From the NCBI GenBank assembly GCA_029204225.1, contig CM055098.1:49773120-49837119 (forward strand): a stretch of DNA of 64,000 nt, written 5' to 3'. The DNA is from Diphasiastrum complanatum (Eukaryota; Streptophyta; Lycopodiopsida; Lycopodiales; Lycopodiaceae). Under the pieces are notes generated by a model, which was not told the origin of the DNA, searched no databases, and was given only the letters and a program-made list of their open reading frames with translations. This document shows positions 47,549 to 57,149 of this stretch, one piece after another; within the stretch, counting starts at the first letter, position 1, and each line of letters opens with the position of its first letter. Position numbers and translations under genes: made by a program.

Positions 47549-48470
47549 TGTCGATCCACCAATTGTCTCTTGAATTGCTATTGCTTGTTGGTGAGGATGT
47601 AGATGCCATCAAGAATACATCTACTTCATCCTCCTCCTCCTTTGCAAGGTTTCCTTGTTTGTCCTCCTCCACTTGTGCTCTTAGCCTCTTGTAGCATTCA
47701 GATGCATAATGCCCCTTCCTTCCACAAAAGAAGCATTTCTGCTTTGACTTGTCCTTTGAGCTTGATGCATCATCCTCTTCTTTGGCCTCCTTTGGATGCT
47801 TCTTCTTTCCATTGGTCTTCTTTTTGCCCTTGAATGAGAAATTGGCTTTCTCATCACCATCCTGCAACGACAAGGAACTCATCCTAGATTTTGCATGGAG
47901 CATCCTACACTCTTCAGCCACTAATACACTATGAAGTTTTTCTATAGTTGGCAAAGTGTCTTGGATGGCAAAACTTTGGACCAAATTTGCAAAGTCATCT
48001 CCTAGACCATTAAGGACAATTTGTACAAGCTCTTCATCATGAATCTTCTCTCCAATGGAAGCCAACTCCCTATTTAGAGACTTGATTCTGAGTACATAAT
48101 CTTGTGCACTCTCCTCACTTCTCCTCATGCTTTGCAAAATTTGATTTCTAAGCATAAGAACTCTAGAAGTGTTGCTAGACTCATAGATTGATTTTAAAGA
48201 CTCCCAAGCCTCTTTAGCATTAGTACAAGCTGATACTTCTCTCAACAAATCATTGCTCACATTCATCTTCACACAATGAAGTGCAAGCCTAGATCTCTTC
48301 TTGTATCTAGCTAACTCCTGTGCACCTAGAGGTTCATCTTCATCTTCAATCAAGAACTCATAAAGGTATTGGAGCACCAAGAGTGACTCCATTCTTACCT
48401 TCCAAATAGCATAATTTGTAGAATTCAACCTCTCACTAGCTTCTAGAAGGTATGCTCCAGCAGATCCCAT
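47454..48470 (-). CDS. Copia-F gag with protease start
   Basis: Open frame of 338 codons from MGSAGAYLLEASERLNSTNY. UBN2-type Copia gag: IWKVRMESLLVLQYLYEF, LHCVKMNVSNDLLREVSACT, AWESLKSIYESSNTSRVLML, RSEESAQDYVLRIKSLNREL and VLNGLGDDFANLVQSFAIQD. A lysine-rich linker precedes the zinc knuckle CFFCGRKGHYASEC near residue 250 (CX2CX4HX4C). The protease then opens with WWIDSGASSHMSCEKDFF. The frame ends after FNDAKKVCLYCK where the A6 indel shifts it. Gag itself looks complete and could form particles if expressed. It is closest in the window to Copia-H gag. Confidence 0.88.
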   Translation of the reverse strand: MGSAGAYLLEASERLNSTNYAIWKVRMESLLVLQYLYEFLIEDEDEPLGAQELARYKKRSRLALHCVKMNVSNDLLREVSACTNAKEAWESLKSIYESSNTSRVLMLRNQILQSMRRSEESAQDYVLRIKSLNRELASIGEKIHDEELVQIVLNGLGDDFANLVQSFAIQDTLPTIEKLHSVLVAEECRMLHAKSRMSSLSLQDGDEKANFSFKGKKKTNGKKKHPKEAKEEDDASSSKDKSKQKCFFCGRKGHYASECYKRLRAQVEEDKQGNLAKEEEDEVDVFLMASTSSPTSNSNSRDNWWIDSGASSHMSCEKDFFSTLHSFNDAKKVCLYCK

Positions 48471-48494
48471 CTTACTAGTGACTTCTACAAAGAA

Positions 48495-48838
48495 GAAATA
48501 GATTTGATTGACTTGAAACTCACAAAGGTCTCACACTTGCAGTGTTTCACTCAAATTTGATTTCTAATCCAACAAATGGACTTATAATCACAGTTCTATC
48601 ACTCCCTCACAAAGCTGGAATGAAGATAAGATGAAGTGAAAACTACTTTCAAACAAATCTTGCCAAGAAATGGATTTGATTGTCTCTAGAAACTCACTAA
48701 GGTCTCTCTCTTGTAGTTTTTCACTCAAATTAGATTTCTAATCCAACAAATGGACTTATAATCTCAGTTCTAGCACTCCCTCACAAAGTTGGAATGAAGA
48801 TAAGATGATGTGAAATCTACTTACAATCAAATCTTGCC
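48495..48838 (-). repeat. 172-bp tandem duplication in the Copia-F leader
   Basis: GATTTGATTG...TCACTCAAATT.GATTTCTAATCC...GGAATGAAGATAAGATGA occurs at 48501 and again at 48673 with a step of 172 bp and modest divergence. It lies between the primer site and the gag start. Confidence 0.85.
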
Positions 48839-49258
48839 AATTTTGGCTATTTTTGGACAAAAAAATGGCTTAATCTCTTTCTTCCTTCTTGGTGTACTTT
48901 CAAGACCTGTTTTTAACCTTAATAGGACTTGAACTCAGCCTAGATTAATTAGATTCCATGAAACAAATTAAATCTAATCAATGGCAAATGATCTTGGTAG
49001 ATTATCCTAGGATCTCCACCAAAAATTACACCAACAGCTCACAAATTGAATTTTTTTGGATCAAATGAATACCATGCATTAAATGCAGGTTCAGAGGTGC
49101 CCACACATGTGGACAGTACGGATTTGGACCCCTACCAAGTTTGGGATCAAATCTCCTCACCAAAATCAAGATTCTAGCTTGCCCTCTCAATACTAGTTTT
49201 TAGCACCAAAACTTGCTAAAAATGGATTTGCATTAGATCAATGGCTTATGCTCTTGTA
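48839..49258 (-). other. Copia-F 5' leader, remainder
   Basis: Non-coding leader between the primer site and the 172-bp duplication. It includes GTGCCCACACATGTGGACAG (49097-49116), a relative of the LTR palindrome. Confidence 0.5.
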
Positions 49259-49274
49259 CTTGGATCTGATACCA
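49259..49274 (-). promoter_or_regulatory. Copia-F primer binding site
   Basis: The minus strand reads TGGTATCAGATCCAAG directly after the 5' LTR end. The first ten bases match initiator tRNA-Met complementarity. Confidence 0.85.
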
Positions 49275-49975
49275 TGTGAAAGTACTGTACTTTAGGACCA
49301 TAAATGGATCTACAAAATATCCACAAGAGTGATTGGATGCTTGCTTAACAATCTATCAAAAAACTAGACACAAAAAAGTTGATCTAGATTGGCAATTTGA
49401 CAAACAACAAGCATTAACAATCAAAAGCATTGATAAACATTGAAATCCGAGCCCACACGTGTGTACTACAGGCTGTAGTACGGCCTTCAACCTGAGAAAC
49501 AAGTAGAAATTGATTTGGTTTCATTTGGATCACAAAAACTCAATGTACATAGTGAACTAGCTTGAGATTGCCAATGAGCTCCAAAAATTTTCTTTCTTCT
49601 CACTATGGAGAGAGGGAATACATAGAAAATTCGACTTCCTTCTTGAATTTAGGTGGATTTCCAGCATGTAATAAGGAAGTTAACTCACTCTCCTTGACCT
49701 AAAATAAAACCCTAGTCTATTTCCTAGAATTATGCTTGGTAGGTAGTTAGTTGGTCAAATTTTCACCTTAAACTTAGGTGTAGGTCCTATAAAGTAGGGA
49801 TGACCACCAAATCGACATGACCAACTCTCTTGACTTGACCTAACCTACATTAGGATGGGTTTCCCATGTGGAATCATGGCCTCACATGTGTGGGACCCAC
49901 TTGTGTACACAATTTACACTATTCTACATGGTTTTTGATCAAGCTAGATTTGCCAATTTTTGGCAATTCTTCACA
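49275..49975 (-). repeat. Copia-F 5' LTR
   Basis: 701 bp, four substitutions from 45405-46105 and no indels. Confidence 0.95.
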
Positions 49976-50455
49976 AAAAATAGGGTTCATTGTACTTTCT
50001 CAGTTGGCTCCCATTGACTACAGTGTCGAGGATATTGCCTTGAAGGGTTTGGAGTTGTACATATCCAGAGGCAAATATTTTTTTGATGACGTAAGGGCCT
50101 TGTCTAGAAAATTTCAGTTTGCCTTTGAAGGCTTTGGCCTGGTATAGCAGGACTTTATCTCCAACCTGGAAGTCGTCAAGTTTCAATGATCGATCATGCC
50201 ATGTTTTTTGTCATCGTTTGTGGACTTGTTGAGCATGGATGCTGAGCTGTCGTGTTTTACATAGTTGCTCCAGATGGAATAACCTGTTTGCTAGATTTTG
50301 GTGAGTATCAAGCTCAAGGTTATAAGCCACTCGAAGGGAGGGGATATGGAATTCCACAGGCATAACGGCTTTTTGGCCATATGTTAGCTAGAAAGGGGTT
50401 AAGCCTGTAGCTTGCTTTGGGGTGGCGCGATAATCCCAGTGAAGAAACGAAATGT
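49976..50455 (-). pseudogene. Gypsy-F integrase C-terminus
   Basis: Minus strand: HWDYRATPKQATGLTPF, LTYGQKAVMPVEFHIPSLRV, NLELDTHQNLANRLFHLEQL, QLSIHAQQVHKR, then an open stretch MKLDDFQVGDKVLLYQAKAF, SRQGPYVIKKIFASGY and VVNGSQLRKYNEPYF. This is the end of a Ty3/Gypsy integrase. The terminal stop now seen (TTG TGA) is supplied by the Copia-F LTR; before that insertion the frame ran EPYFYLDMY and stopped at about 45375. A few stops interrupt the upstream part. The element is cut at about 50455, so RT and the integrase core are missing. Confidence 0.85.
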
Positions 50456-50474
50456 TTCCAACTACAAAGCCTTG

Positions 50475-51439
50475 CTAGCTTTCAGCCCTTAGCCCGACGA
50501 AGACATTCGCGAACTCGAAGATCTGGAGACACGAAGCATGAAAGGTTTCGCAAACACGAAAGTCAAAGGAGACGAAGACGAACGATTCACGAACACGAAA
50601 GATCCACGAATGAGATTCTTTTGCGGTCCAGTACGAGAGAAAGGCATACGAGCAAAACGAAACCCGATTTGCCCTCACGCTCCAAAGAGTACTAGCTAAG
50701 ATCATGCAAGTACCCAGAAGCACAGATATCAGATCTGATGGTATGACGTCAGCAGATACACTTTAGGTCGTGGCTAATCTGCCACTCGTGTAACTCCCTG
50801 ACTAGTTGCTTAATCACTCTAATCTTAGATTTACATAGAGCGACCATACTTACTGGATGATACTTGACATAGAGATCAACAGAATACACATACAGAGTAA
50901 TGTAATAGTCTGATGCTAGTAAGCAATCAAGACGAAAAAATACAGAATACTTGTCTGCTTGTGTGCAAAGACAATTCTGTCTAGGATCAGAAGATCCAAC
51001 TGTCCGCTAGTAAAGCGAGACAATTACTCGTGAGAGAACCGCGTTTCTCTCCCGCCAATGCACTGCGTGGGTATGCACGTAGTGCTCAAAGAATCAGAGA
51101 AAAGAAATCAATAGACGATATTCTAGCCTTCGTGCACATATCAATTCGTGTTGTGTCTGATCTCGAATGCAAATGTTTCTGCTGTTAATCGCATGTTTGA
51201 GTTTCTTCTTTTTCATTTTGAATTTCGCACTTTGGTTGAAACTATGTTGAATGTTGTATTAATTTTATGAACGTAGATCAGTAGTGACTGACTACAATCT
51301 AGAGGACTGTAGGAGTGATTCAGCTGGCAGTGTCCAACGATCGCATCTGAACTCCATTCGAGCTGAAGAGAGTCGTGACTAATTTGCCTTCGCGAAACTT
51401 TCGCAAATCCAACTCATTAGTCAACACACATCCCCAACA
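50475..51439 (+). repeat. 5' LTR region of a Copia-type element (Copia-I), outer limit unresolved
   Basis: The inner end CATCCCCAACA at 51439 is fixed by the primer site. No second copy was found, and no TGTTGGGG-like start is visible, so the outer limit is only bounded by the Gypsy-F relic. The first part (50500-50700) is rich in CGAA/GACG motifs. Confidence 0.5.
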
Positions 51440-51440
51440 G

Positions 51441-51452
51441 TGGTATCAGAGC
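51441..51452 (+). promoter_or_regulatory. Copia-I primer binding site
   Basis: TGGTATCAGAGC, one base after the LTR end. Confidence 0.9.
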
Positions 51453-51552
51453 CCACCCTGTCAAATTCTGACATAGCCAAAGAAGCTATCAGATCCAGGA
51501 GGCCAAGCATTCAGACAATCAACCATCAACAAGGAAACAGACTTCAAGAAGA

Positions 51553-52590
51553 ATGGCTTCAATCAGCAGCATGCAAAGCAAGATCTGCACGATACTTGAT
51601 TCTTCAGGATCTAACTTTCTAGCCTCGAAAGTTAAGACATCTTTGATACTCAAGGGTGAAGGACTCTTCCCCTGGGTGAATGGCACAGAAGAAATGCCTA
51701 CAACAACATGCAAGCACTCGTGGAGCAGCTTCAAGCTGAGGCAACCCAGAAAGACAACCAGCTGAGTCAACTCCAACGACTCTTGGATGTAGAAATCAGT
51801 TATAACCAAGAATTATGTTCCGCTATGATGGGACAACTCACTCAAATTGATTTTCAATGTTATGCTCCATTACATATACCGGAGGGCACGATAATTTCAG
51901 TTTCTACATATCAACAGCTGGGGGAAAATCTTAAGGCGGTCCAGGCGGAAGTGCAGCAGCTCCAACATAGCCTCACCTCTCATATGGTTGCCCTGAATAA
52001 CCAAATCCAACGCTTGGCAGAGCAAATCAAGCAGCTTCAACAAATACCACCTCCTGATCATGTCCAACATCAACAATTACACATCCGTCCACAACCACGG
52101 GATGATTAGGGGGACGGTGGAGCAGGTCCAGGAAATTTATTCGACAGCTCAGCAGTAACAGCCATGGATGGATACCAAGACCAACAACAGGGCCTTGATT
52201 CACAAAAAGGGGAAGTGCTTCATAACCAAGATCAGGGAGGCACAACCCAACAATCTAACCCCACACTCCGACATCCCCCACCCTCTACTCTCTTCCATTT
52301 CGCCACCATCTAATCCTCACCAATCCTACTACAACCACATTTCCCTCGACTTTCACCCAAACTCTTTCAACCTCTCATCTCCCAATCCTCCACCACCCGC
52401 AATGGCTCCTCCTGAATGGCATCAAGTGACACCCCGAAATCCAAGTCGGGACATGCTCGAGTCAAATGAATTTAAGGCCAAGTATCCTACAGAAGGAGAG
52501 CACGGTGAGTTTACCATACCCAATCTCAAGTAGTGTCGCACACACAAAGCCAAAGTTCAAGCACTAGAGCTTCAACCAGCTTGGAGATGG
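51553..52590 (+). pseudogene. Copia-I gag head joined to a coiled-coil ORF
   Basis: MASISSMQSKICTILDSSGS, then VKTSLILKGEGLFPWVNGTE, is a Copia gag head close to Copia-B. Near 51700, about 50 codons in, the homology changes in a different frame to a coiled coil: MQALVEQLQAEATQKDNQLS, MGQLTQIDFQCYAPLHIPEG, TYQQLGENLKAVQAEVQQLQ and NNQIQRLAEQIKQLQQ. After a stop and frame change a proline-rich stretch leads to ESNEFKAKYPTEGEHGEFTI and, past another stop, CRTHKAKVQALELQPAW. These match the Gypsy-F third ORF (LVDFNNFAPLAIP, KKYPTTKERGGYILPDLD, CQTHKEAVKLLDPQPL) in order. Confidence 0.75.
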
Positions 52591-55500
52591 CCATGTTCTT
52601 AGCAAATAAGTCGGCATTCTTACACTATCCCAGCGCGCCAACAAATTTGTGGGTAAATCCAAAGTGACATTTCATTTGGTACACATCCTTGTTACATATC
52701 AAAAGCATCTATCAGTAGAAGAAGCATCACAAATGTCAAATTCTTTAATTAACAATACCATTGTGAGGATCATCTTAAAATTGTGTCCAAATATAGACAT
52801 AGTGACATGTCAATAGAATACTTGATGTCATTGTACCACACAATTTGAACCAAAGTTAGATATTTCAAATCAAAAGTTCAATGTGATCACATTCTGAAAC
52901 TGAATTGCCTTCAACATAGCTCATAAAATATGTACTCAATGTAGGATTTAGCATCAAACCTTACTATAACACTTGTTGTCTCTCAATGTCAGTCACATAA
53001 ATCATATCAAATTTGTATAAGAAATTCATTACAATTCGTGCAAATATTCCTTTTGTATTAATAAAATATCATAACACTAATTTCAACTAATATCATTAAC
53101 TTTTTTAACCGTAGCTCAAAAGTATATCATGTAAGATACCATTAGAAAGCGCTCGTCGCAAGCGCTTTCTAGCACTCCAAACTCCATCGGACTTACACTA
53201 AAAAGTTATGCGATTCTTAATGTGGACTCAAAAAATTACGTTACGTAGAAGCCAGTATGTCAAAAAACAATTGGGCCACATGTAAACGAAAGTGAGAGAA
53301 AAAGGAACAAGGAATCTTCATAGAAGGCCCTTTTAACATTGGGACCTCCTGTAATTGCTATAATAAATTTCACCATCATTACTTCAATTACATAATGAAC
53401 CATTGGAAAATTAATCCTGAAAACTAAAAACCAAAAATGTTATGCGTATCATGCCATACTATCTGAAAGTGTCTACATTAATCAAAATGTTATATTGAAA
53501 ACATTGTTGCAATTCCATCAAACATACTAAATTGTTCGATATTGAAATTTCTAAAGATTTTACAATCAACGCAAAGTGGTCCACTGATAAACTCGACTTT
53601 AAACCCTAGTCGACCACTTTAAGAAAATGAAGCTTACTGTACCATAAATGACATATTGAGAGTATCTTTCCATTGAATTAAGCATAGTAAAATATACTAC
53701 ATCAATTCTATGAAGTTTTCAATAAGAGTGAAGTGCTTAGAACCAACATCAATTATAATGTTGCCTTTTAACATTGCAGTGACTTGACCTAGGGTTTAAC
53801 CTCGAAGCCAACTAGAACACTTGCTACCACTCCACATAAGTTAAAAGGACCATTTTACACGTAAATGTGATTGTTGTCAAAGCATTAATCGTTCCTAGAA
53901 ACTTCAAAGTTTCTTTAGCACAAACTCCAAAATCTTTTTTTTGCTTTAAAAATATTGAAGATAAATATTGATGTCAAAGCTTATGTCATCACTATATTCT
54001 AGCTTTATCTCCATCCCAATGTCAAGAAACTCAATTGTGATGTGACCGAGAACGTAATCTGCAGCTTTTTGAGATGACAACCTAGATATAGAAATGTAAT
54101 CAAATGTGCCAAAGAAAATCAGTAATGAGACTAATACAAATTTGACAACATACATCAAACCTTTTTCAAATATTCTTAGATTTCAAACTAGTATTTATTT
54201 AATAATTCAATTATTTTGAAAAGTCGGTCACATATTTACAATTCTTGTTAATCAAGAGAACAACCAAGCATGAGCAAAATTTTGATCTTGTCACTAAATA
54301 GTAATCTACAACCAATATACATTAAACTTGTACAACATGATTTCTAGCTCAAAATCATATTAAAATTGTGATTTTCATCCTTCAAAGTAGCTAAGATGAT
54401 ACCCATTTTATTGTTCATCTAAAATTCCTTGTTGCAAACTTTTAGTTTTACCATTGATTTAACTTCTCATCCCACATGGATAAAACAAATACCCCTAATT
54501 ATTGGAGACAAGTGGGCAAGGGCATTTTTCAAAATGTCTCTTGCTAACGAAAGCATCATGATACTTGTTTTTCACCTTTGATTCACTCCTTGACCTCTAA
54601 TAACTTTTCAATAATTTCATGGCATGTCCAACTTTGTGCATAGATGCCATTATGACTCTGTGACATTGTTATTGAATAGTTTGAAAATTGTTATCAACTC
54701 TCTTCCTATACATTGACAACTTCTTACATGACCAACGAAAGTGTCCCATCATATTAGTGGTCAATTAGGATATTGATAATTCTGGGCTTTGAAGTTGCAT
54801 CTCCACTCATGCTTAAGAATTCTTGGATAGGTCTCCCAAGATGCTTTCAAGATCACTCTTCAACTTCTCCACAACTCTTGAGGCATGGTGTTCATCACAT
54901 GAGGTCAAAAGATAACTGATCTTCTTGTATTGGATATAATCAATTGTAACCAACATAGAAACTCTTCCCTAATTTGTGGTGATTTGTCTGACCTAACCTA
55001 AGTGATGAAGTTCTTATGTGTTTCTATTTTTAAACCTATACCACATTAGCATGACAACTAAACTACCTCTAAAGATTAGAGAAGAATTACTATATCGGTT
55101 ACAATTCATTACATCCGATACAAAAAAGATCAATTTATACCTTGGCCATTTCCAATTTATCTCTTTTTCTATTTTCAACTGCCAAAGATTTAACTTCAAC
55201 ACCTTGTGTGTGTTGATTTCCATGTAATAACCTCCCCATGAGGAATAGTCTCGAAAGAAATCTCGAAGAAGAAAACCCAAGTTGGATGGTAGGGTGGTGT
55301 GCAATCCCCTTGATCATTGATTTTCTTTGAGTTGCTTTACCTGCAAAAAACAAAATTGAACCATTCAAGATTTGAGATCAGATTTCAATAAGCATTATAA
55401 TCTCAAAGAAACATCCTTATTTAGTTGGCATTTTTGACTTATCATCATATGGAATGGTGCAAAGAAACACTTCCGCTACATTTATTTCAACAGTTGTTGC

Positions 55501-55860
55501 ATGTGTTCTACTCACTTTGTTCTCCAATTAAGCTTTGAAAAATGGTTCCTTGCCTTCACGTTATAAGGGAGTTTGATTTATATTAGGACAATGTAGAGAC
55601 AAATTGAATTCCGGATCATTGGAAACACCTTGTCCCTAGCAAGACTCTTGTTACAAGACAAATCAAGTGTCAAGAGGTGCTAATGAGAGATTTGAGCACC
55701 AAACAAATATCTTATTCAAAAAAGTTGTACAGCTTTAATTTGACCAACATGGAATTCTTTGGCAAAATGTTAACCAAGAACGTGATTGAATTTCACTACC
55801 ATTTTTGGTGTTGTTGATCGAGCAAATGACAAGGGTTTTCAAAGAAGAGAATAGTCACAT
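52591..55860. other. Long stretch without recognisable features
   Basis: AT-rich, short open frames only (for example 53946-54158 and 55014-55304, both minus) with no family motif. An 11-bp perfect hairpin lies at 53143-53171. I see no LTR partner, RNA gene or conserved coding sequence. Confidence 0.5.
53143..53171. repeat. Perfect 11-bp hairpin
   Basis: TAGAAAGCGCT, loop CGTCGCA, AGCGCTTTCTA. Confidence 0.8.
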
Positions 55861-56180
55861 AGGACAAAATTTTGAACAATCCATATGATGATGAGATTAC
55901 AACAAGTCAGGAATCAGATCGATACCTTTGGATCTTGGATGACTACCAGGAGAGCGTATCAAAAAGGTCAAACGACCTTTCCAGAGTTTGTATGCTTCTT
56001 AGTTTCCAAGGGGAAGCTTGTAGGGAACCTCAAGCTTCAAATAGGTTGTTCTGGACAGAATCGGCTCCTTTTGAAGAGATCAGACCGCCCACTCAGAGAT
56101 CTGAAGAGGAAAACAATGATCCGGAATTGGGTTCTCATAAATAAACTAGAATTGAGCAAAAGCAAGCTGTAGCTTCCAAA
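55861..56180 (+). other. Unrecognised open frames
   Basis: Two overlapping plus-strand frames of 90 and 95 codons. The second (RNQIDTFGSWMTTRR...) is basic and could be a gag-like remnant. No decisive motif. Confidence 0.25.
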
Positions 56181-56429
56181 GGATGAGACGTTCTGGTTTA
56201 TATGAATGTTGATGATGAGTGAGAGAGAAGCTTGAGAGAGAATGTAGATGCCAACCAGTCTAGTGTGTGTCCCACATGTACAACACTCCTACAAGTCACG
56301 ATGCACGATCGTTTTTAAATCTGCTGCCTATTACTTTTATCTAGAACCACATAAACATAATCTTAAGCAACTCCTCCTAGATTTTGTGCTTCCAAGGCCC
56401 CTTATCCATTAGTATCCAAATGTTGAGGT

Positions 56430-57000
56430 GGTTCCATTTGACAACCCCTATGGTTGTAGATGGCCTCTATTTGTCTTAGCACCCCTTTTCCTTTTCCTTG
56501 GTTTTTCTAGTGGCGTATGCGGGTTGGCTCGTTGGTCGGGGTTTTGCTATTTTGCATTACTGACGAGACCCGTATTATTTGTTTACTGCTCAAAACGTGC
56601 CCAAAGTTTTCCATTAGGGTTTCCAGAGTTTTCGGCCATATGTCGCCATATTTTCCAACCCCAATTTTTACAGCATTTTTTTTTGACAGTTTATCTTTCA
56701 AACTAACAATTTCCAACATTCATGACTAGGACTCTTCAACAAACCAGTTTTCCTGAAAAGTACACTCGGCAATTGTATATTAGTTAAAATTGACTCATTA
56801 CATGATGAAATTTTAGCACGGCTATGTCGGCTATAACTAGCCAATTTAAAGCCGTAAAATATTTTACCAGCCATTTCTAAGGCCGCGAAATTTTCTCTAA
56901 CTACTTTTAGGACGAGCTGGAACCGCATCTTGTCGGATGCAATCGTCGGATGCAAATTAGAACCTATTGTCGGATGGACTGTCGGATTGGAGAAAATGTT
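56430..57000 (-). pseudogene. Possible post-integrase ORF remnant of Gypsy-G
   Basis: Minus-strand open pieces downstream of the Gypsy-G integrase: ASDKMRFQLVLKVVRENFAA, KIFYGFKLASYSRHSRAK and, in another frame, MLEIVSLKDKLSKKNAVKIG, YGDIWPKTLETLMENFGHVL and PTNEPTRIRH. The position matches the third ORF of Gypsy-F, but I see no sequence similarity to it. Could be spurious. Confidence 0.3.
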
Positions 57001-57149
57001 TTTGATTTTTTGAATAAATGTAAAATCAATAGGTTTTCAAAAAACTTGGGAAGAAATATACATAAAAGAAAAAAATACAAAAGTATAAGGTAAAATAACG
57101 CAGAAAGATATTTCTACACAGGACTTACCAAAAAATTATCCTCGTAGTA
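57001..57149. other. Short spacer
   Basis: A-rich, no feature. Confidence 0.4.

Larger units (their letters stand above)
45405..49975 (-). mobile_element. Copia-F, young non-autonomous Copia element
   Basis: 4571 bp with two 701-bp LTRs (45405-46105 and 49275-49975) that differ at only four positions I could find (45756, 45778, 46002, 46083 against the same positions plus 3870). TGTGAA...TTCACA ends and AAAAA target duplications (45400-45404, 49976-49980) are intact, as are the primer site and purine tract. Gag is open, but most of pol is missing, so mobility would depend on proteins from another element such as Copia-H. Confidence 0.92.

Noticed and set aside
50417-50723. Plus-strand open frame of 92 codons rich in R/H/E
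   Set aside because: It spans the Gypsy-F integrase edge and the LTR region of the next Copia; composition-driven, no motif.
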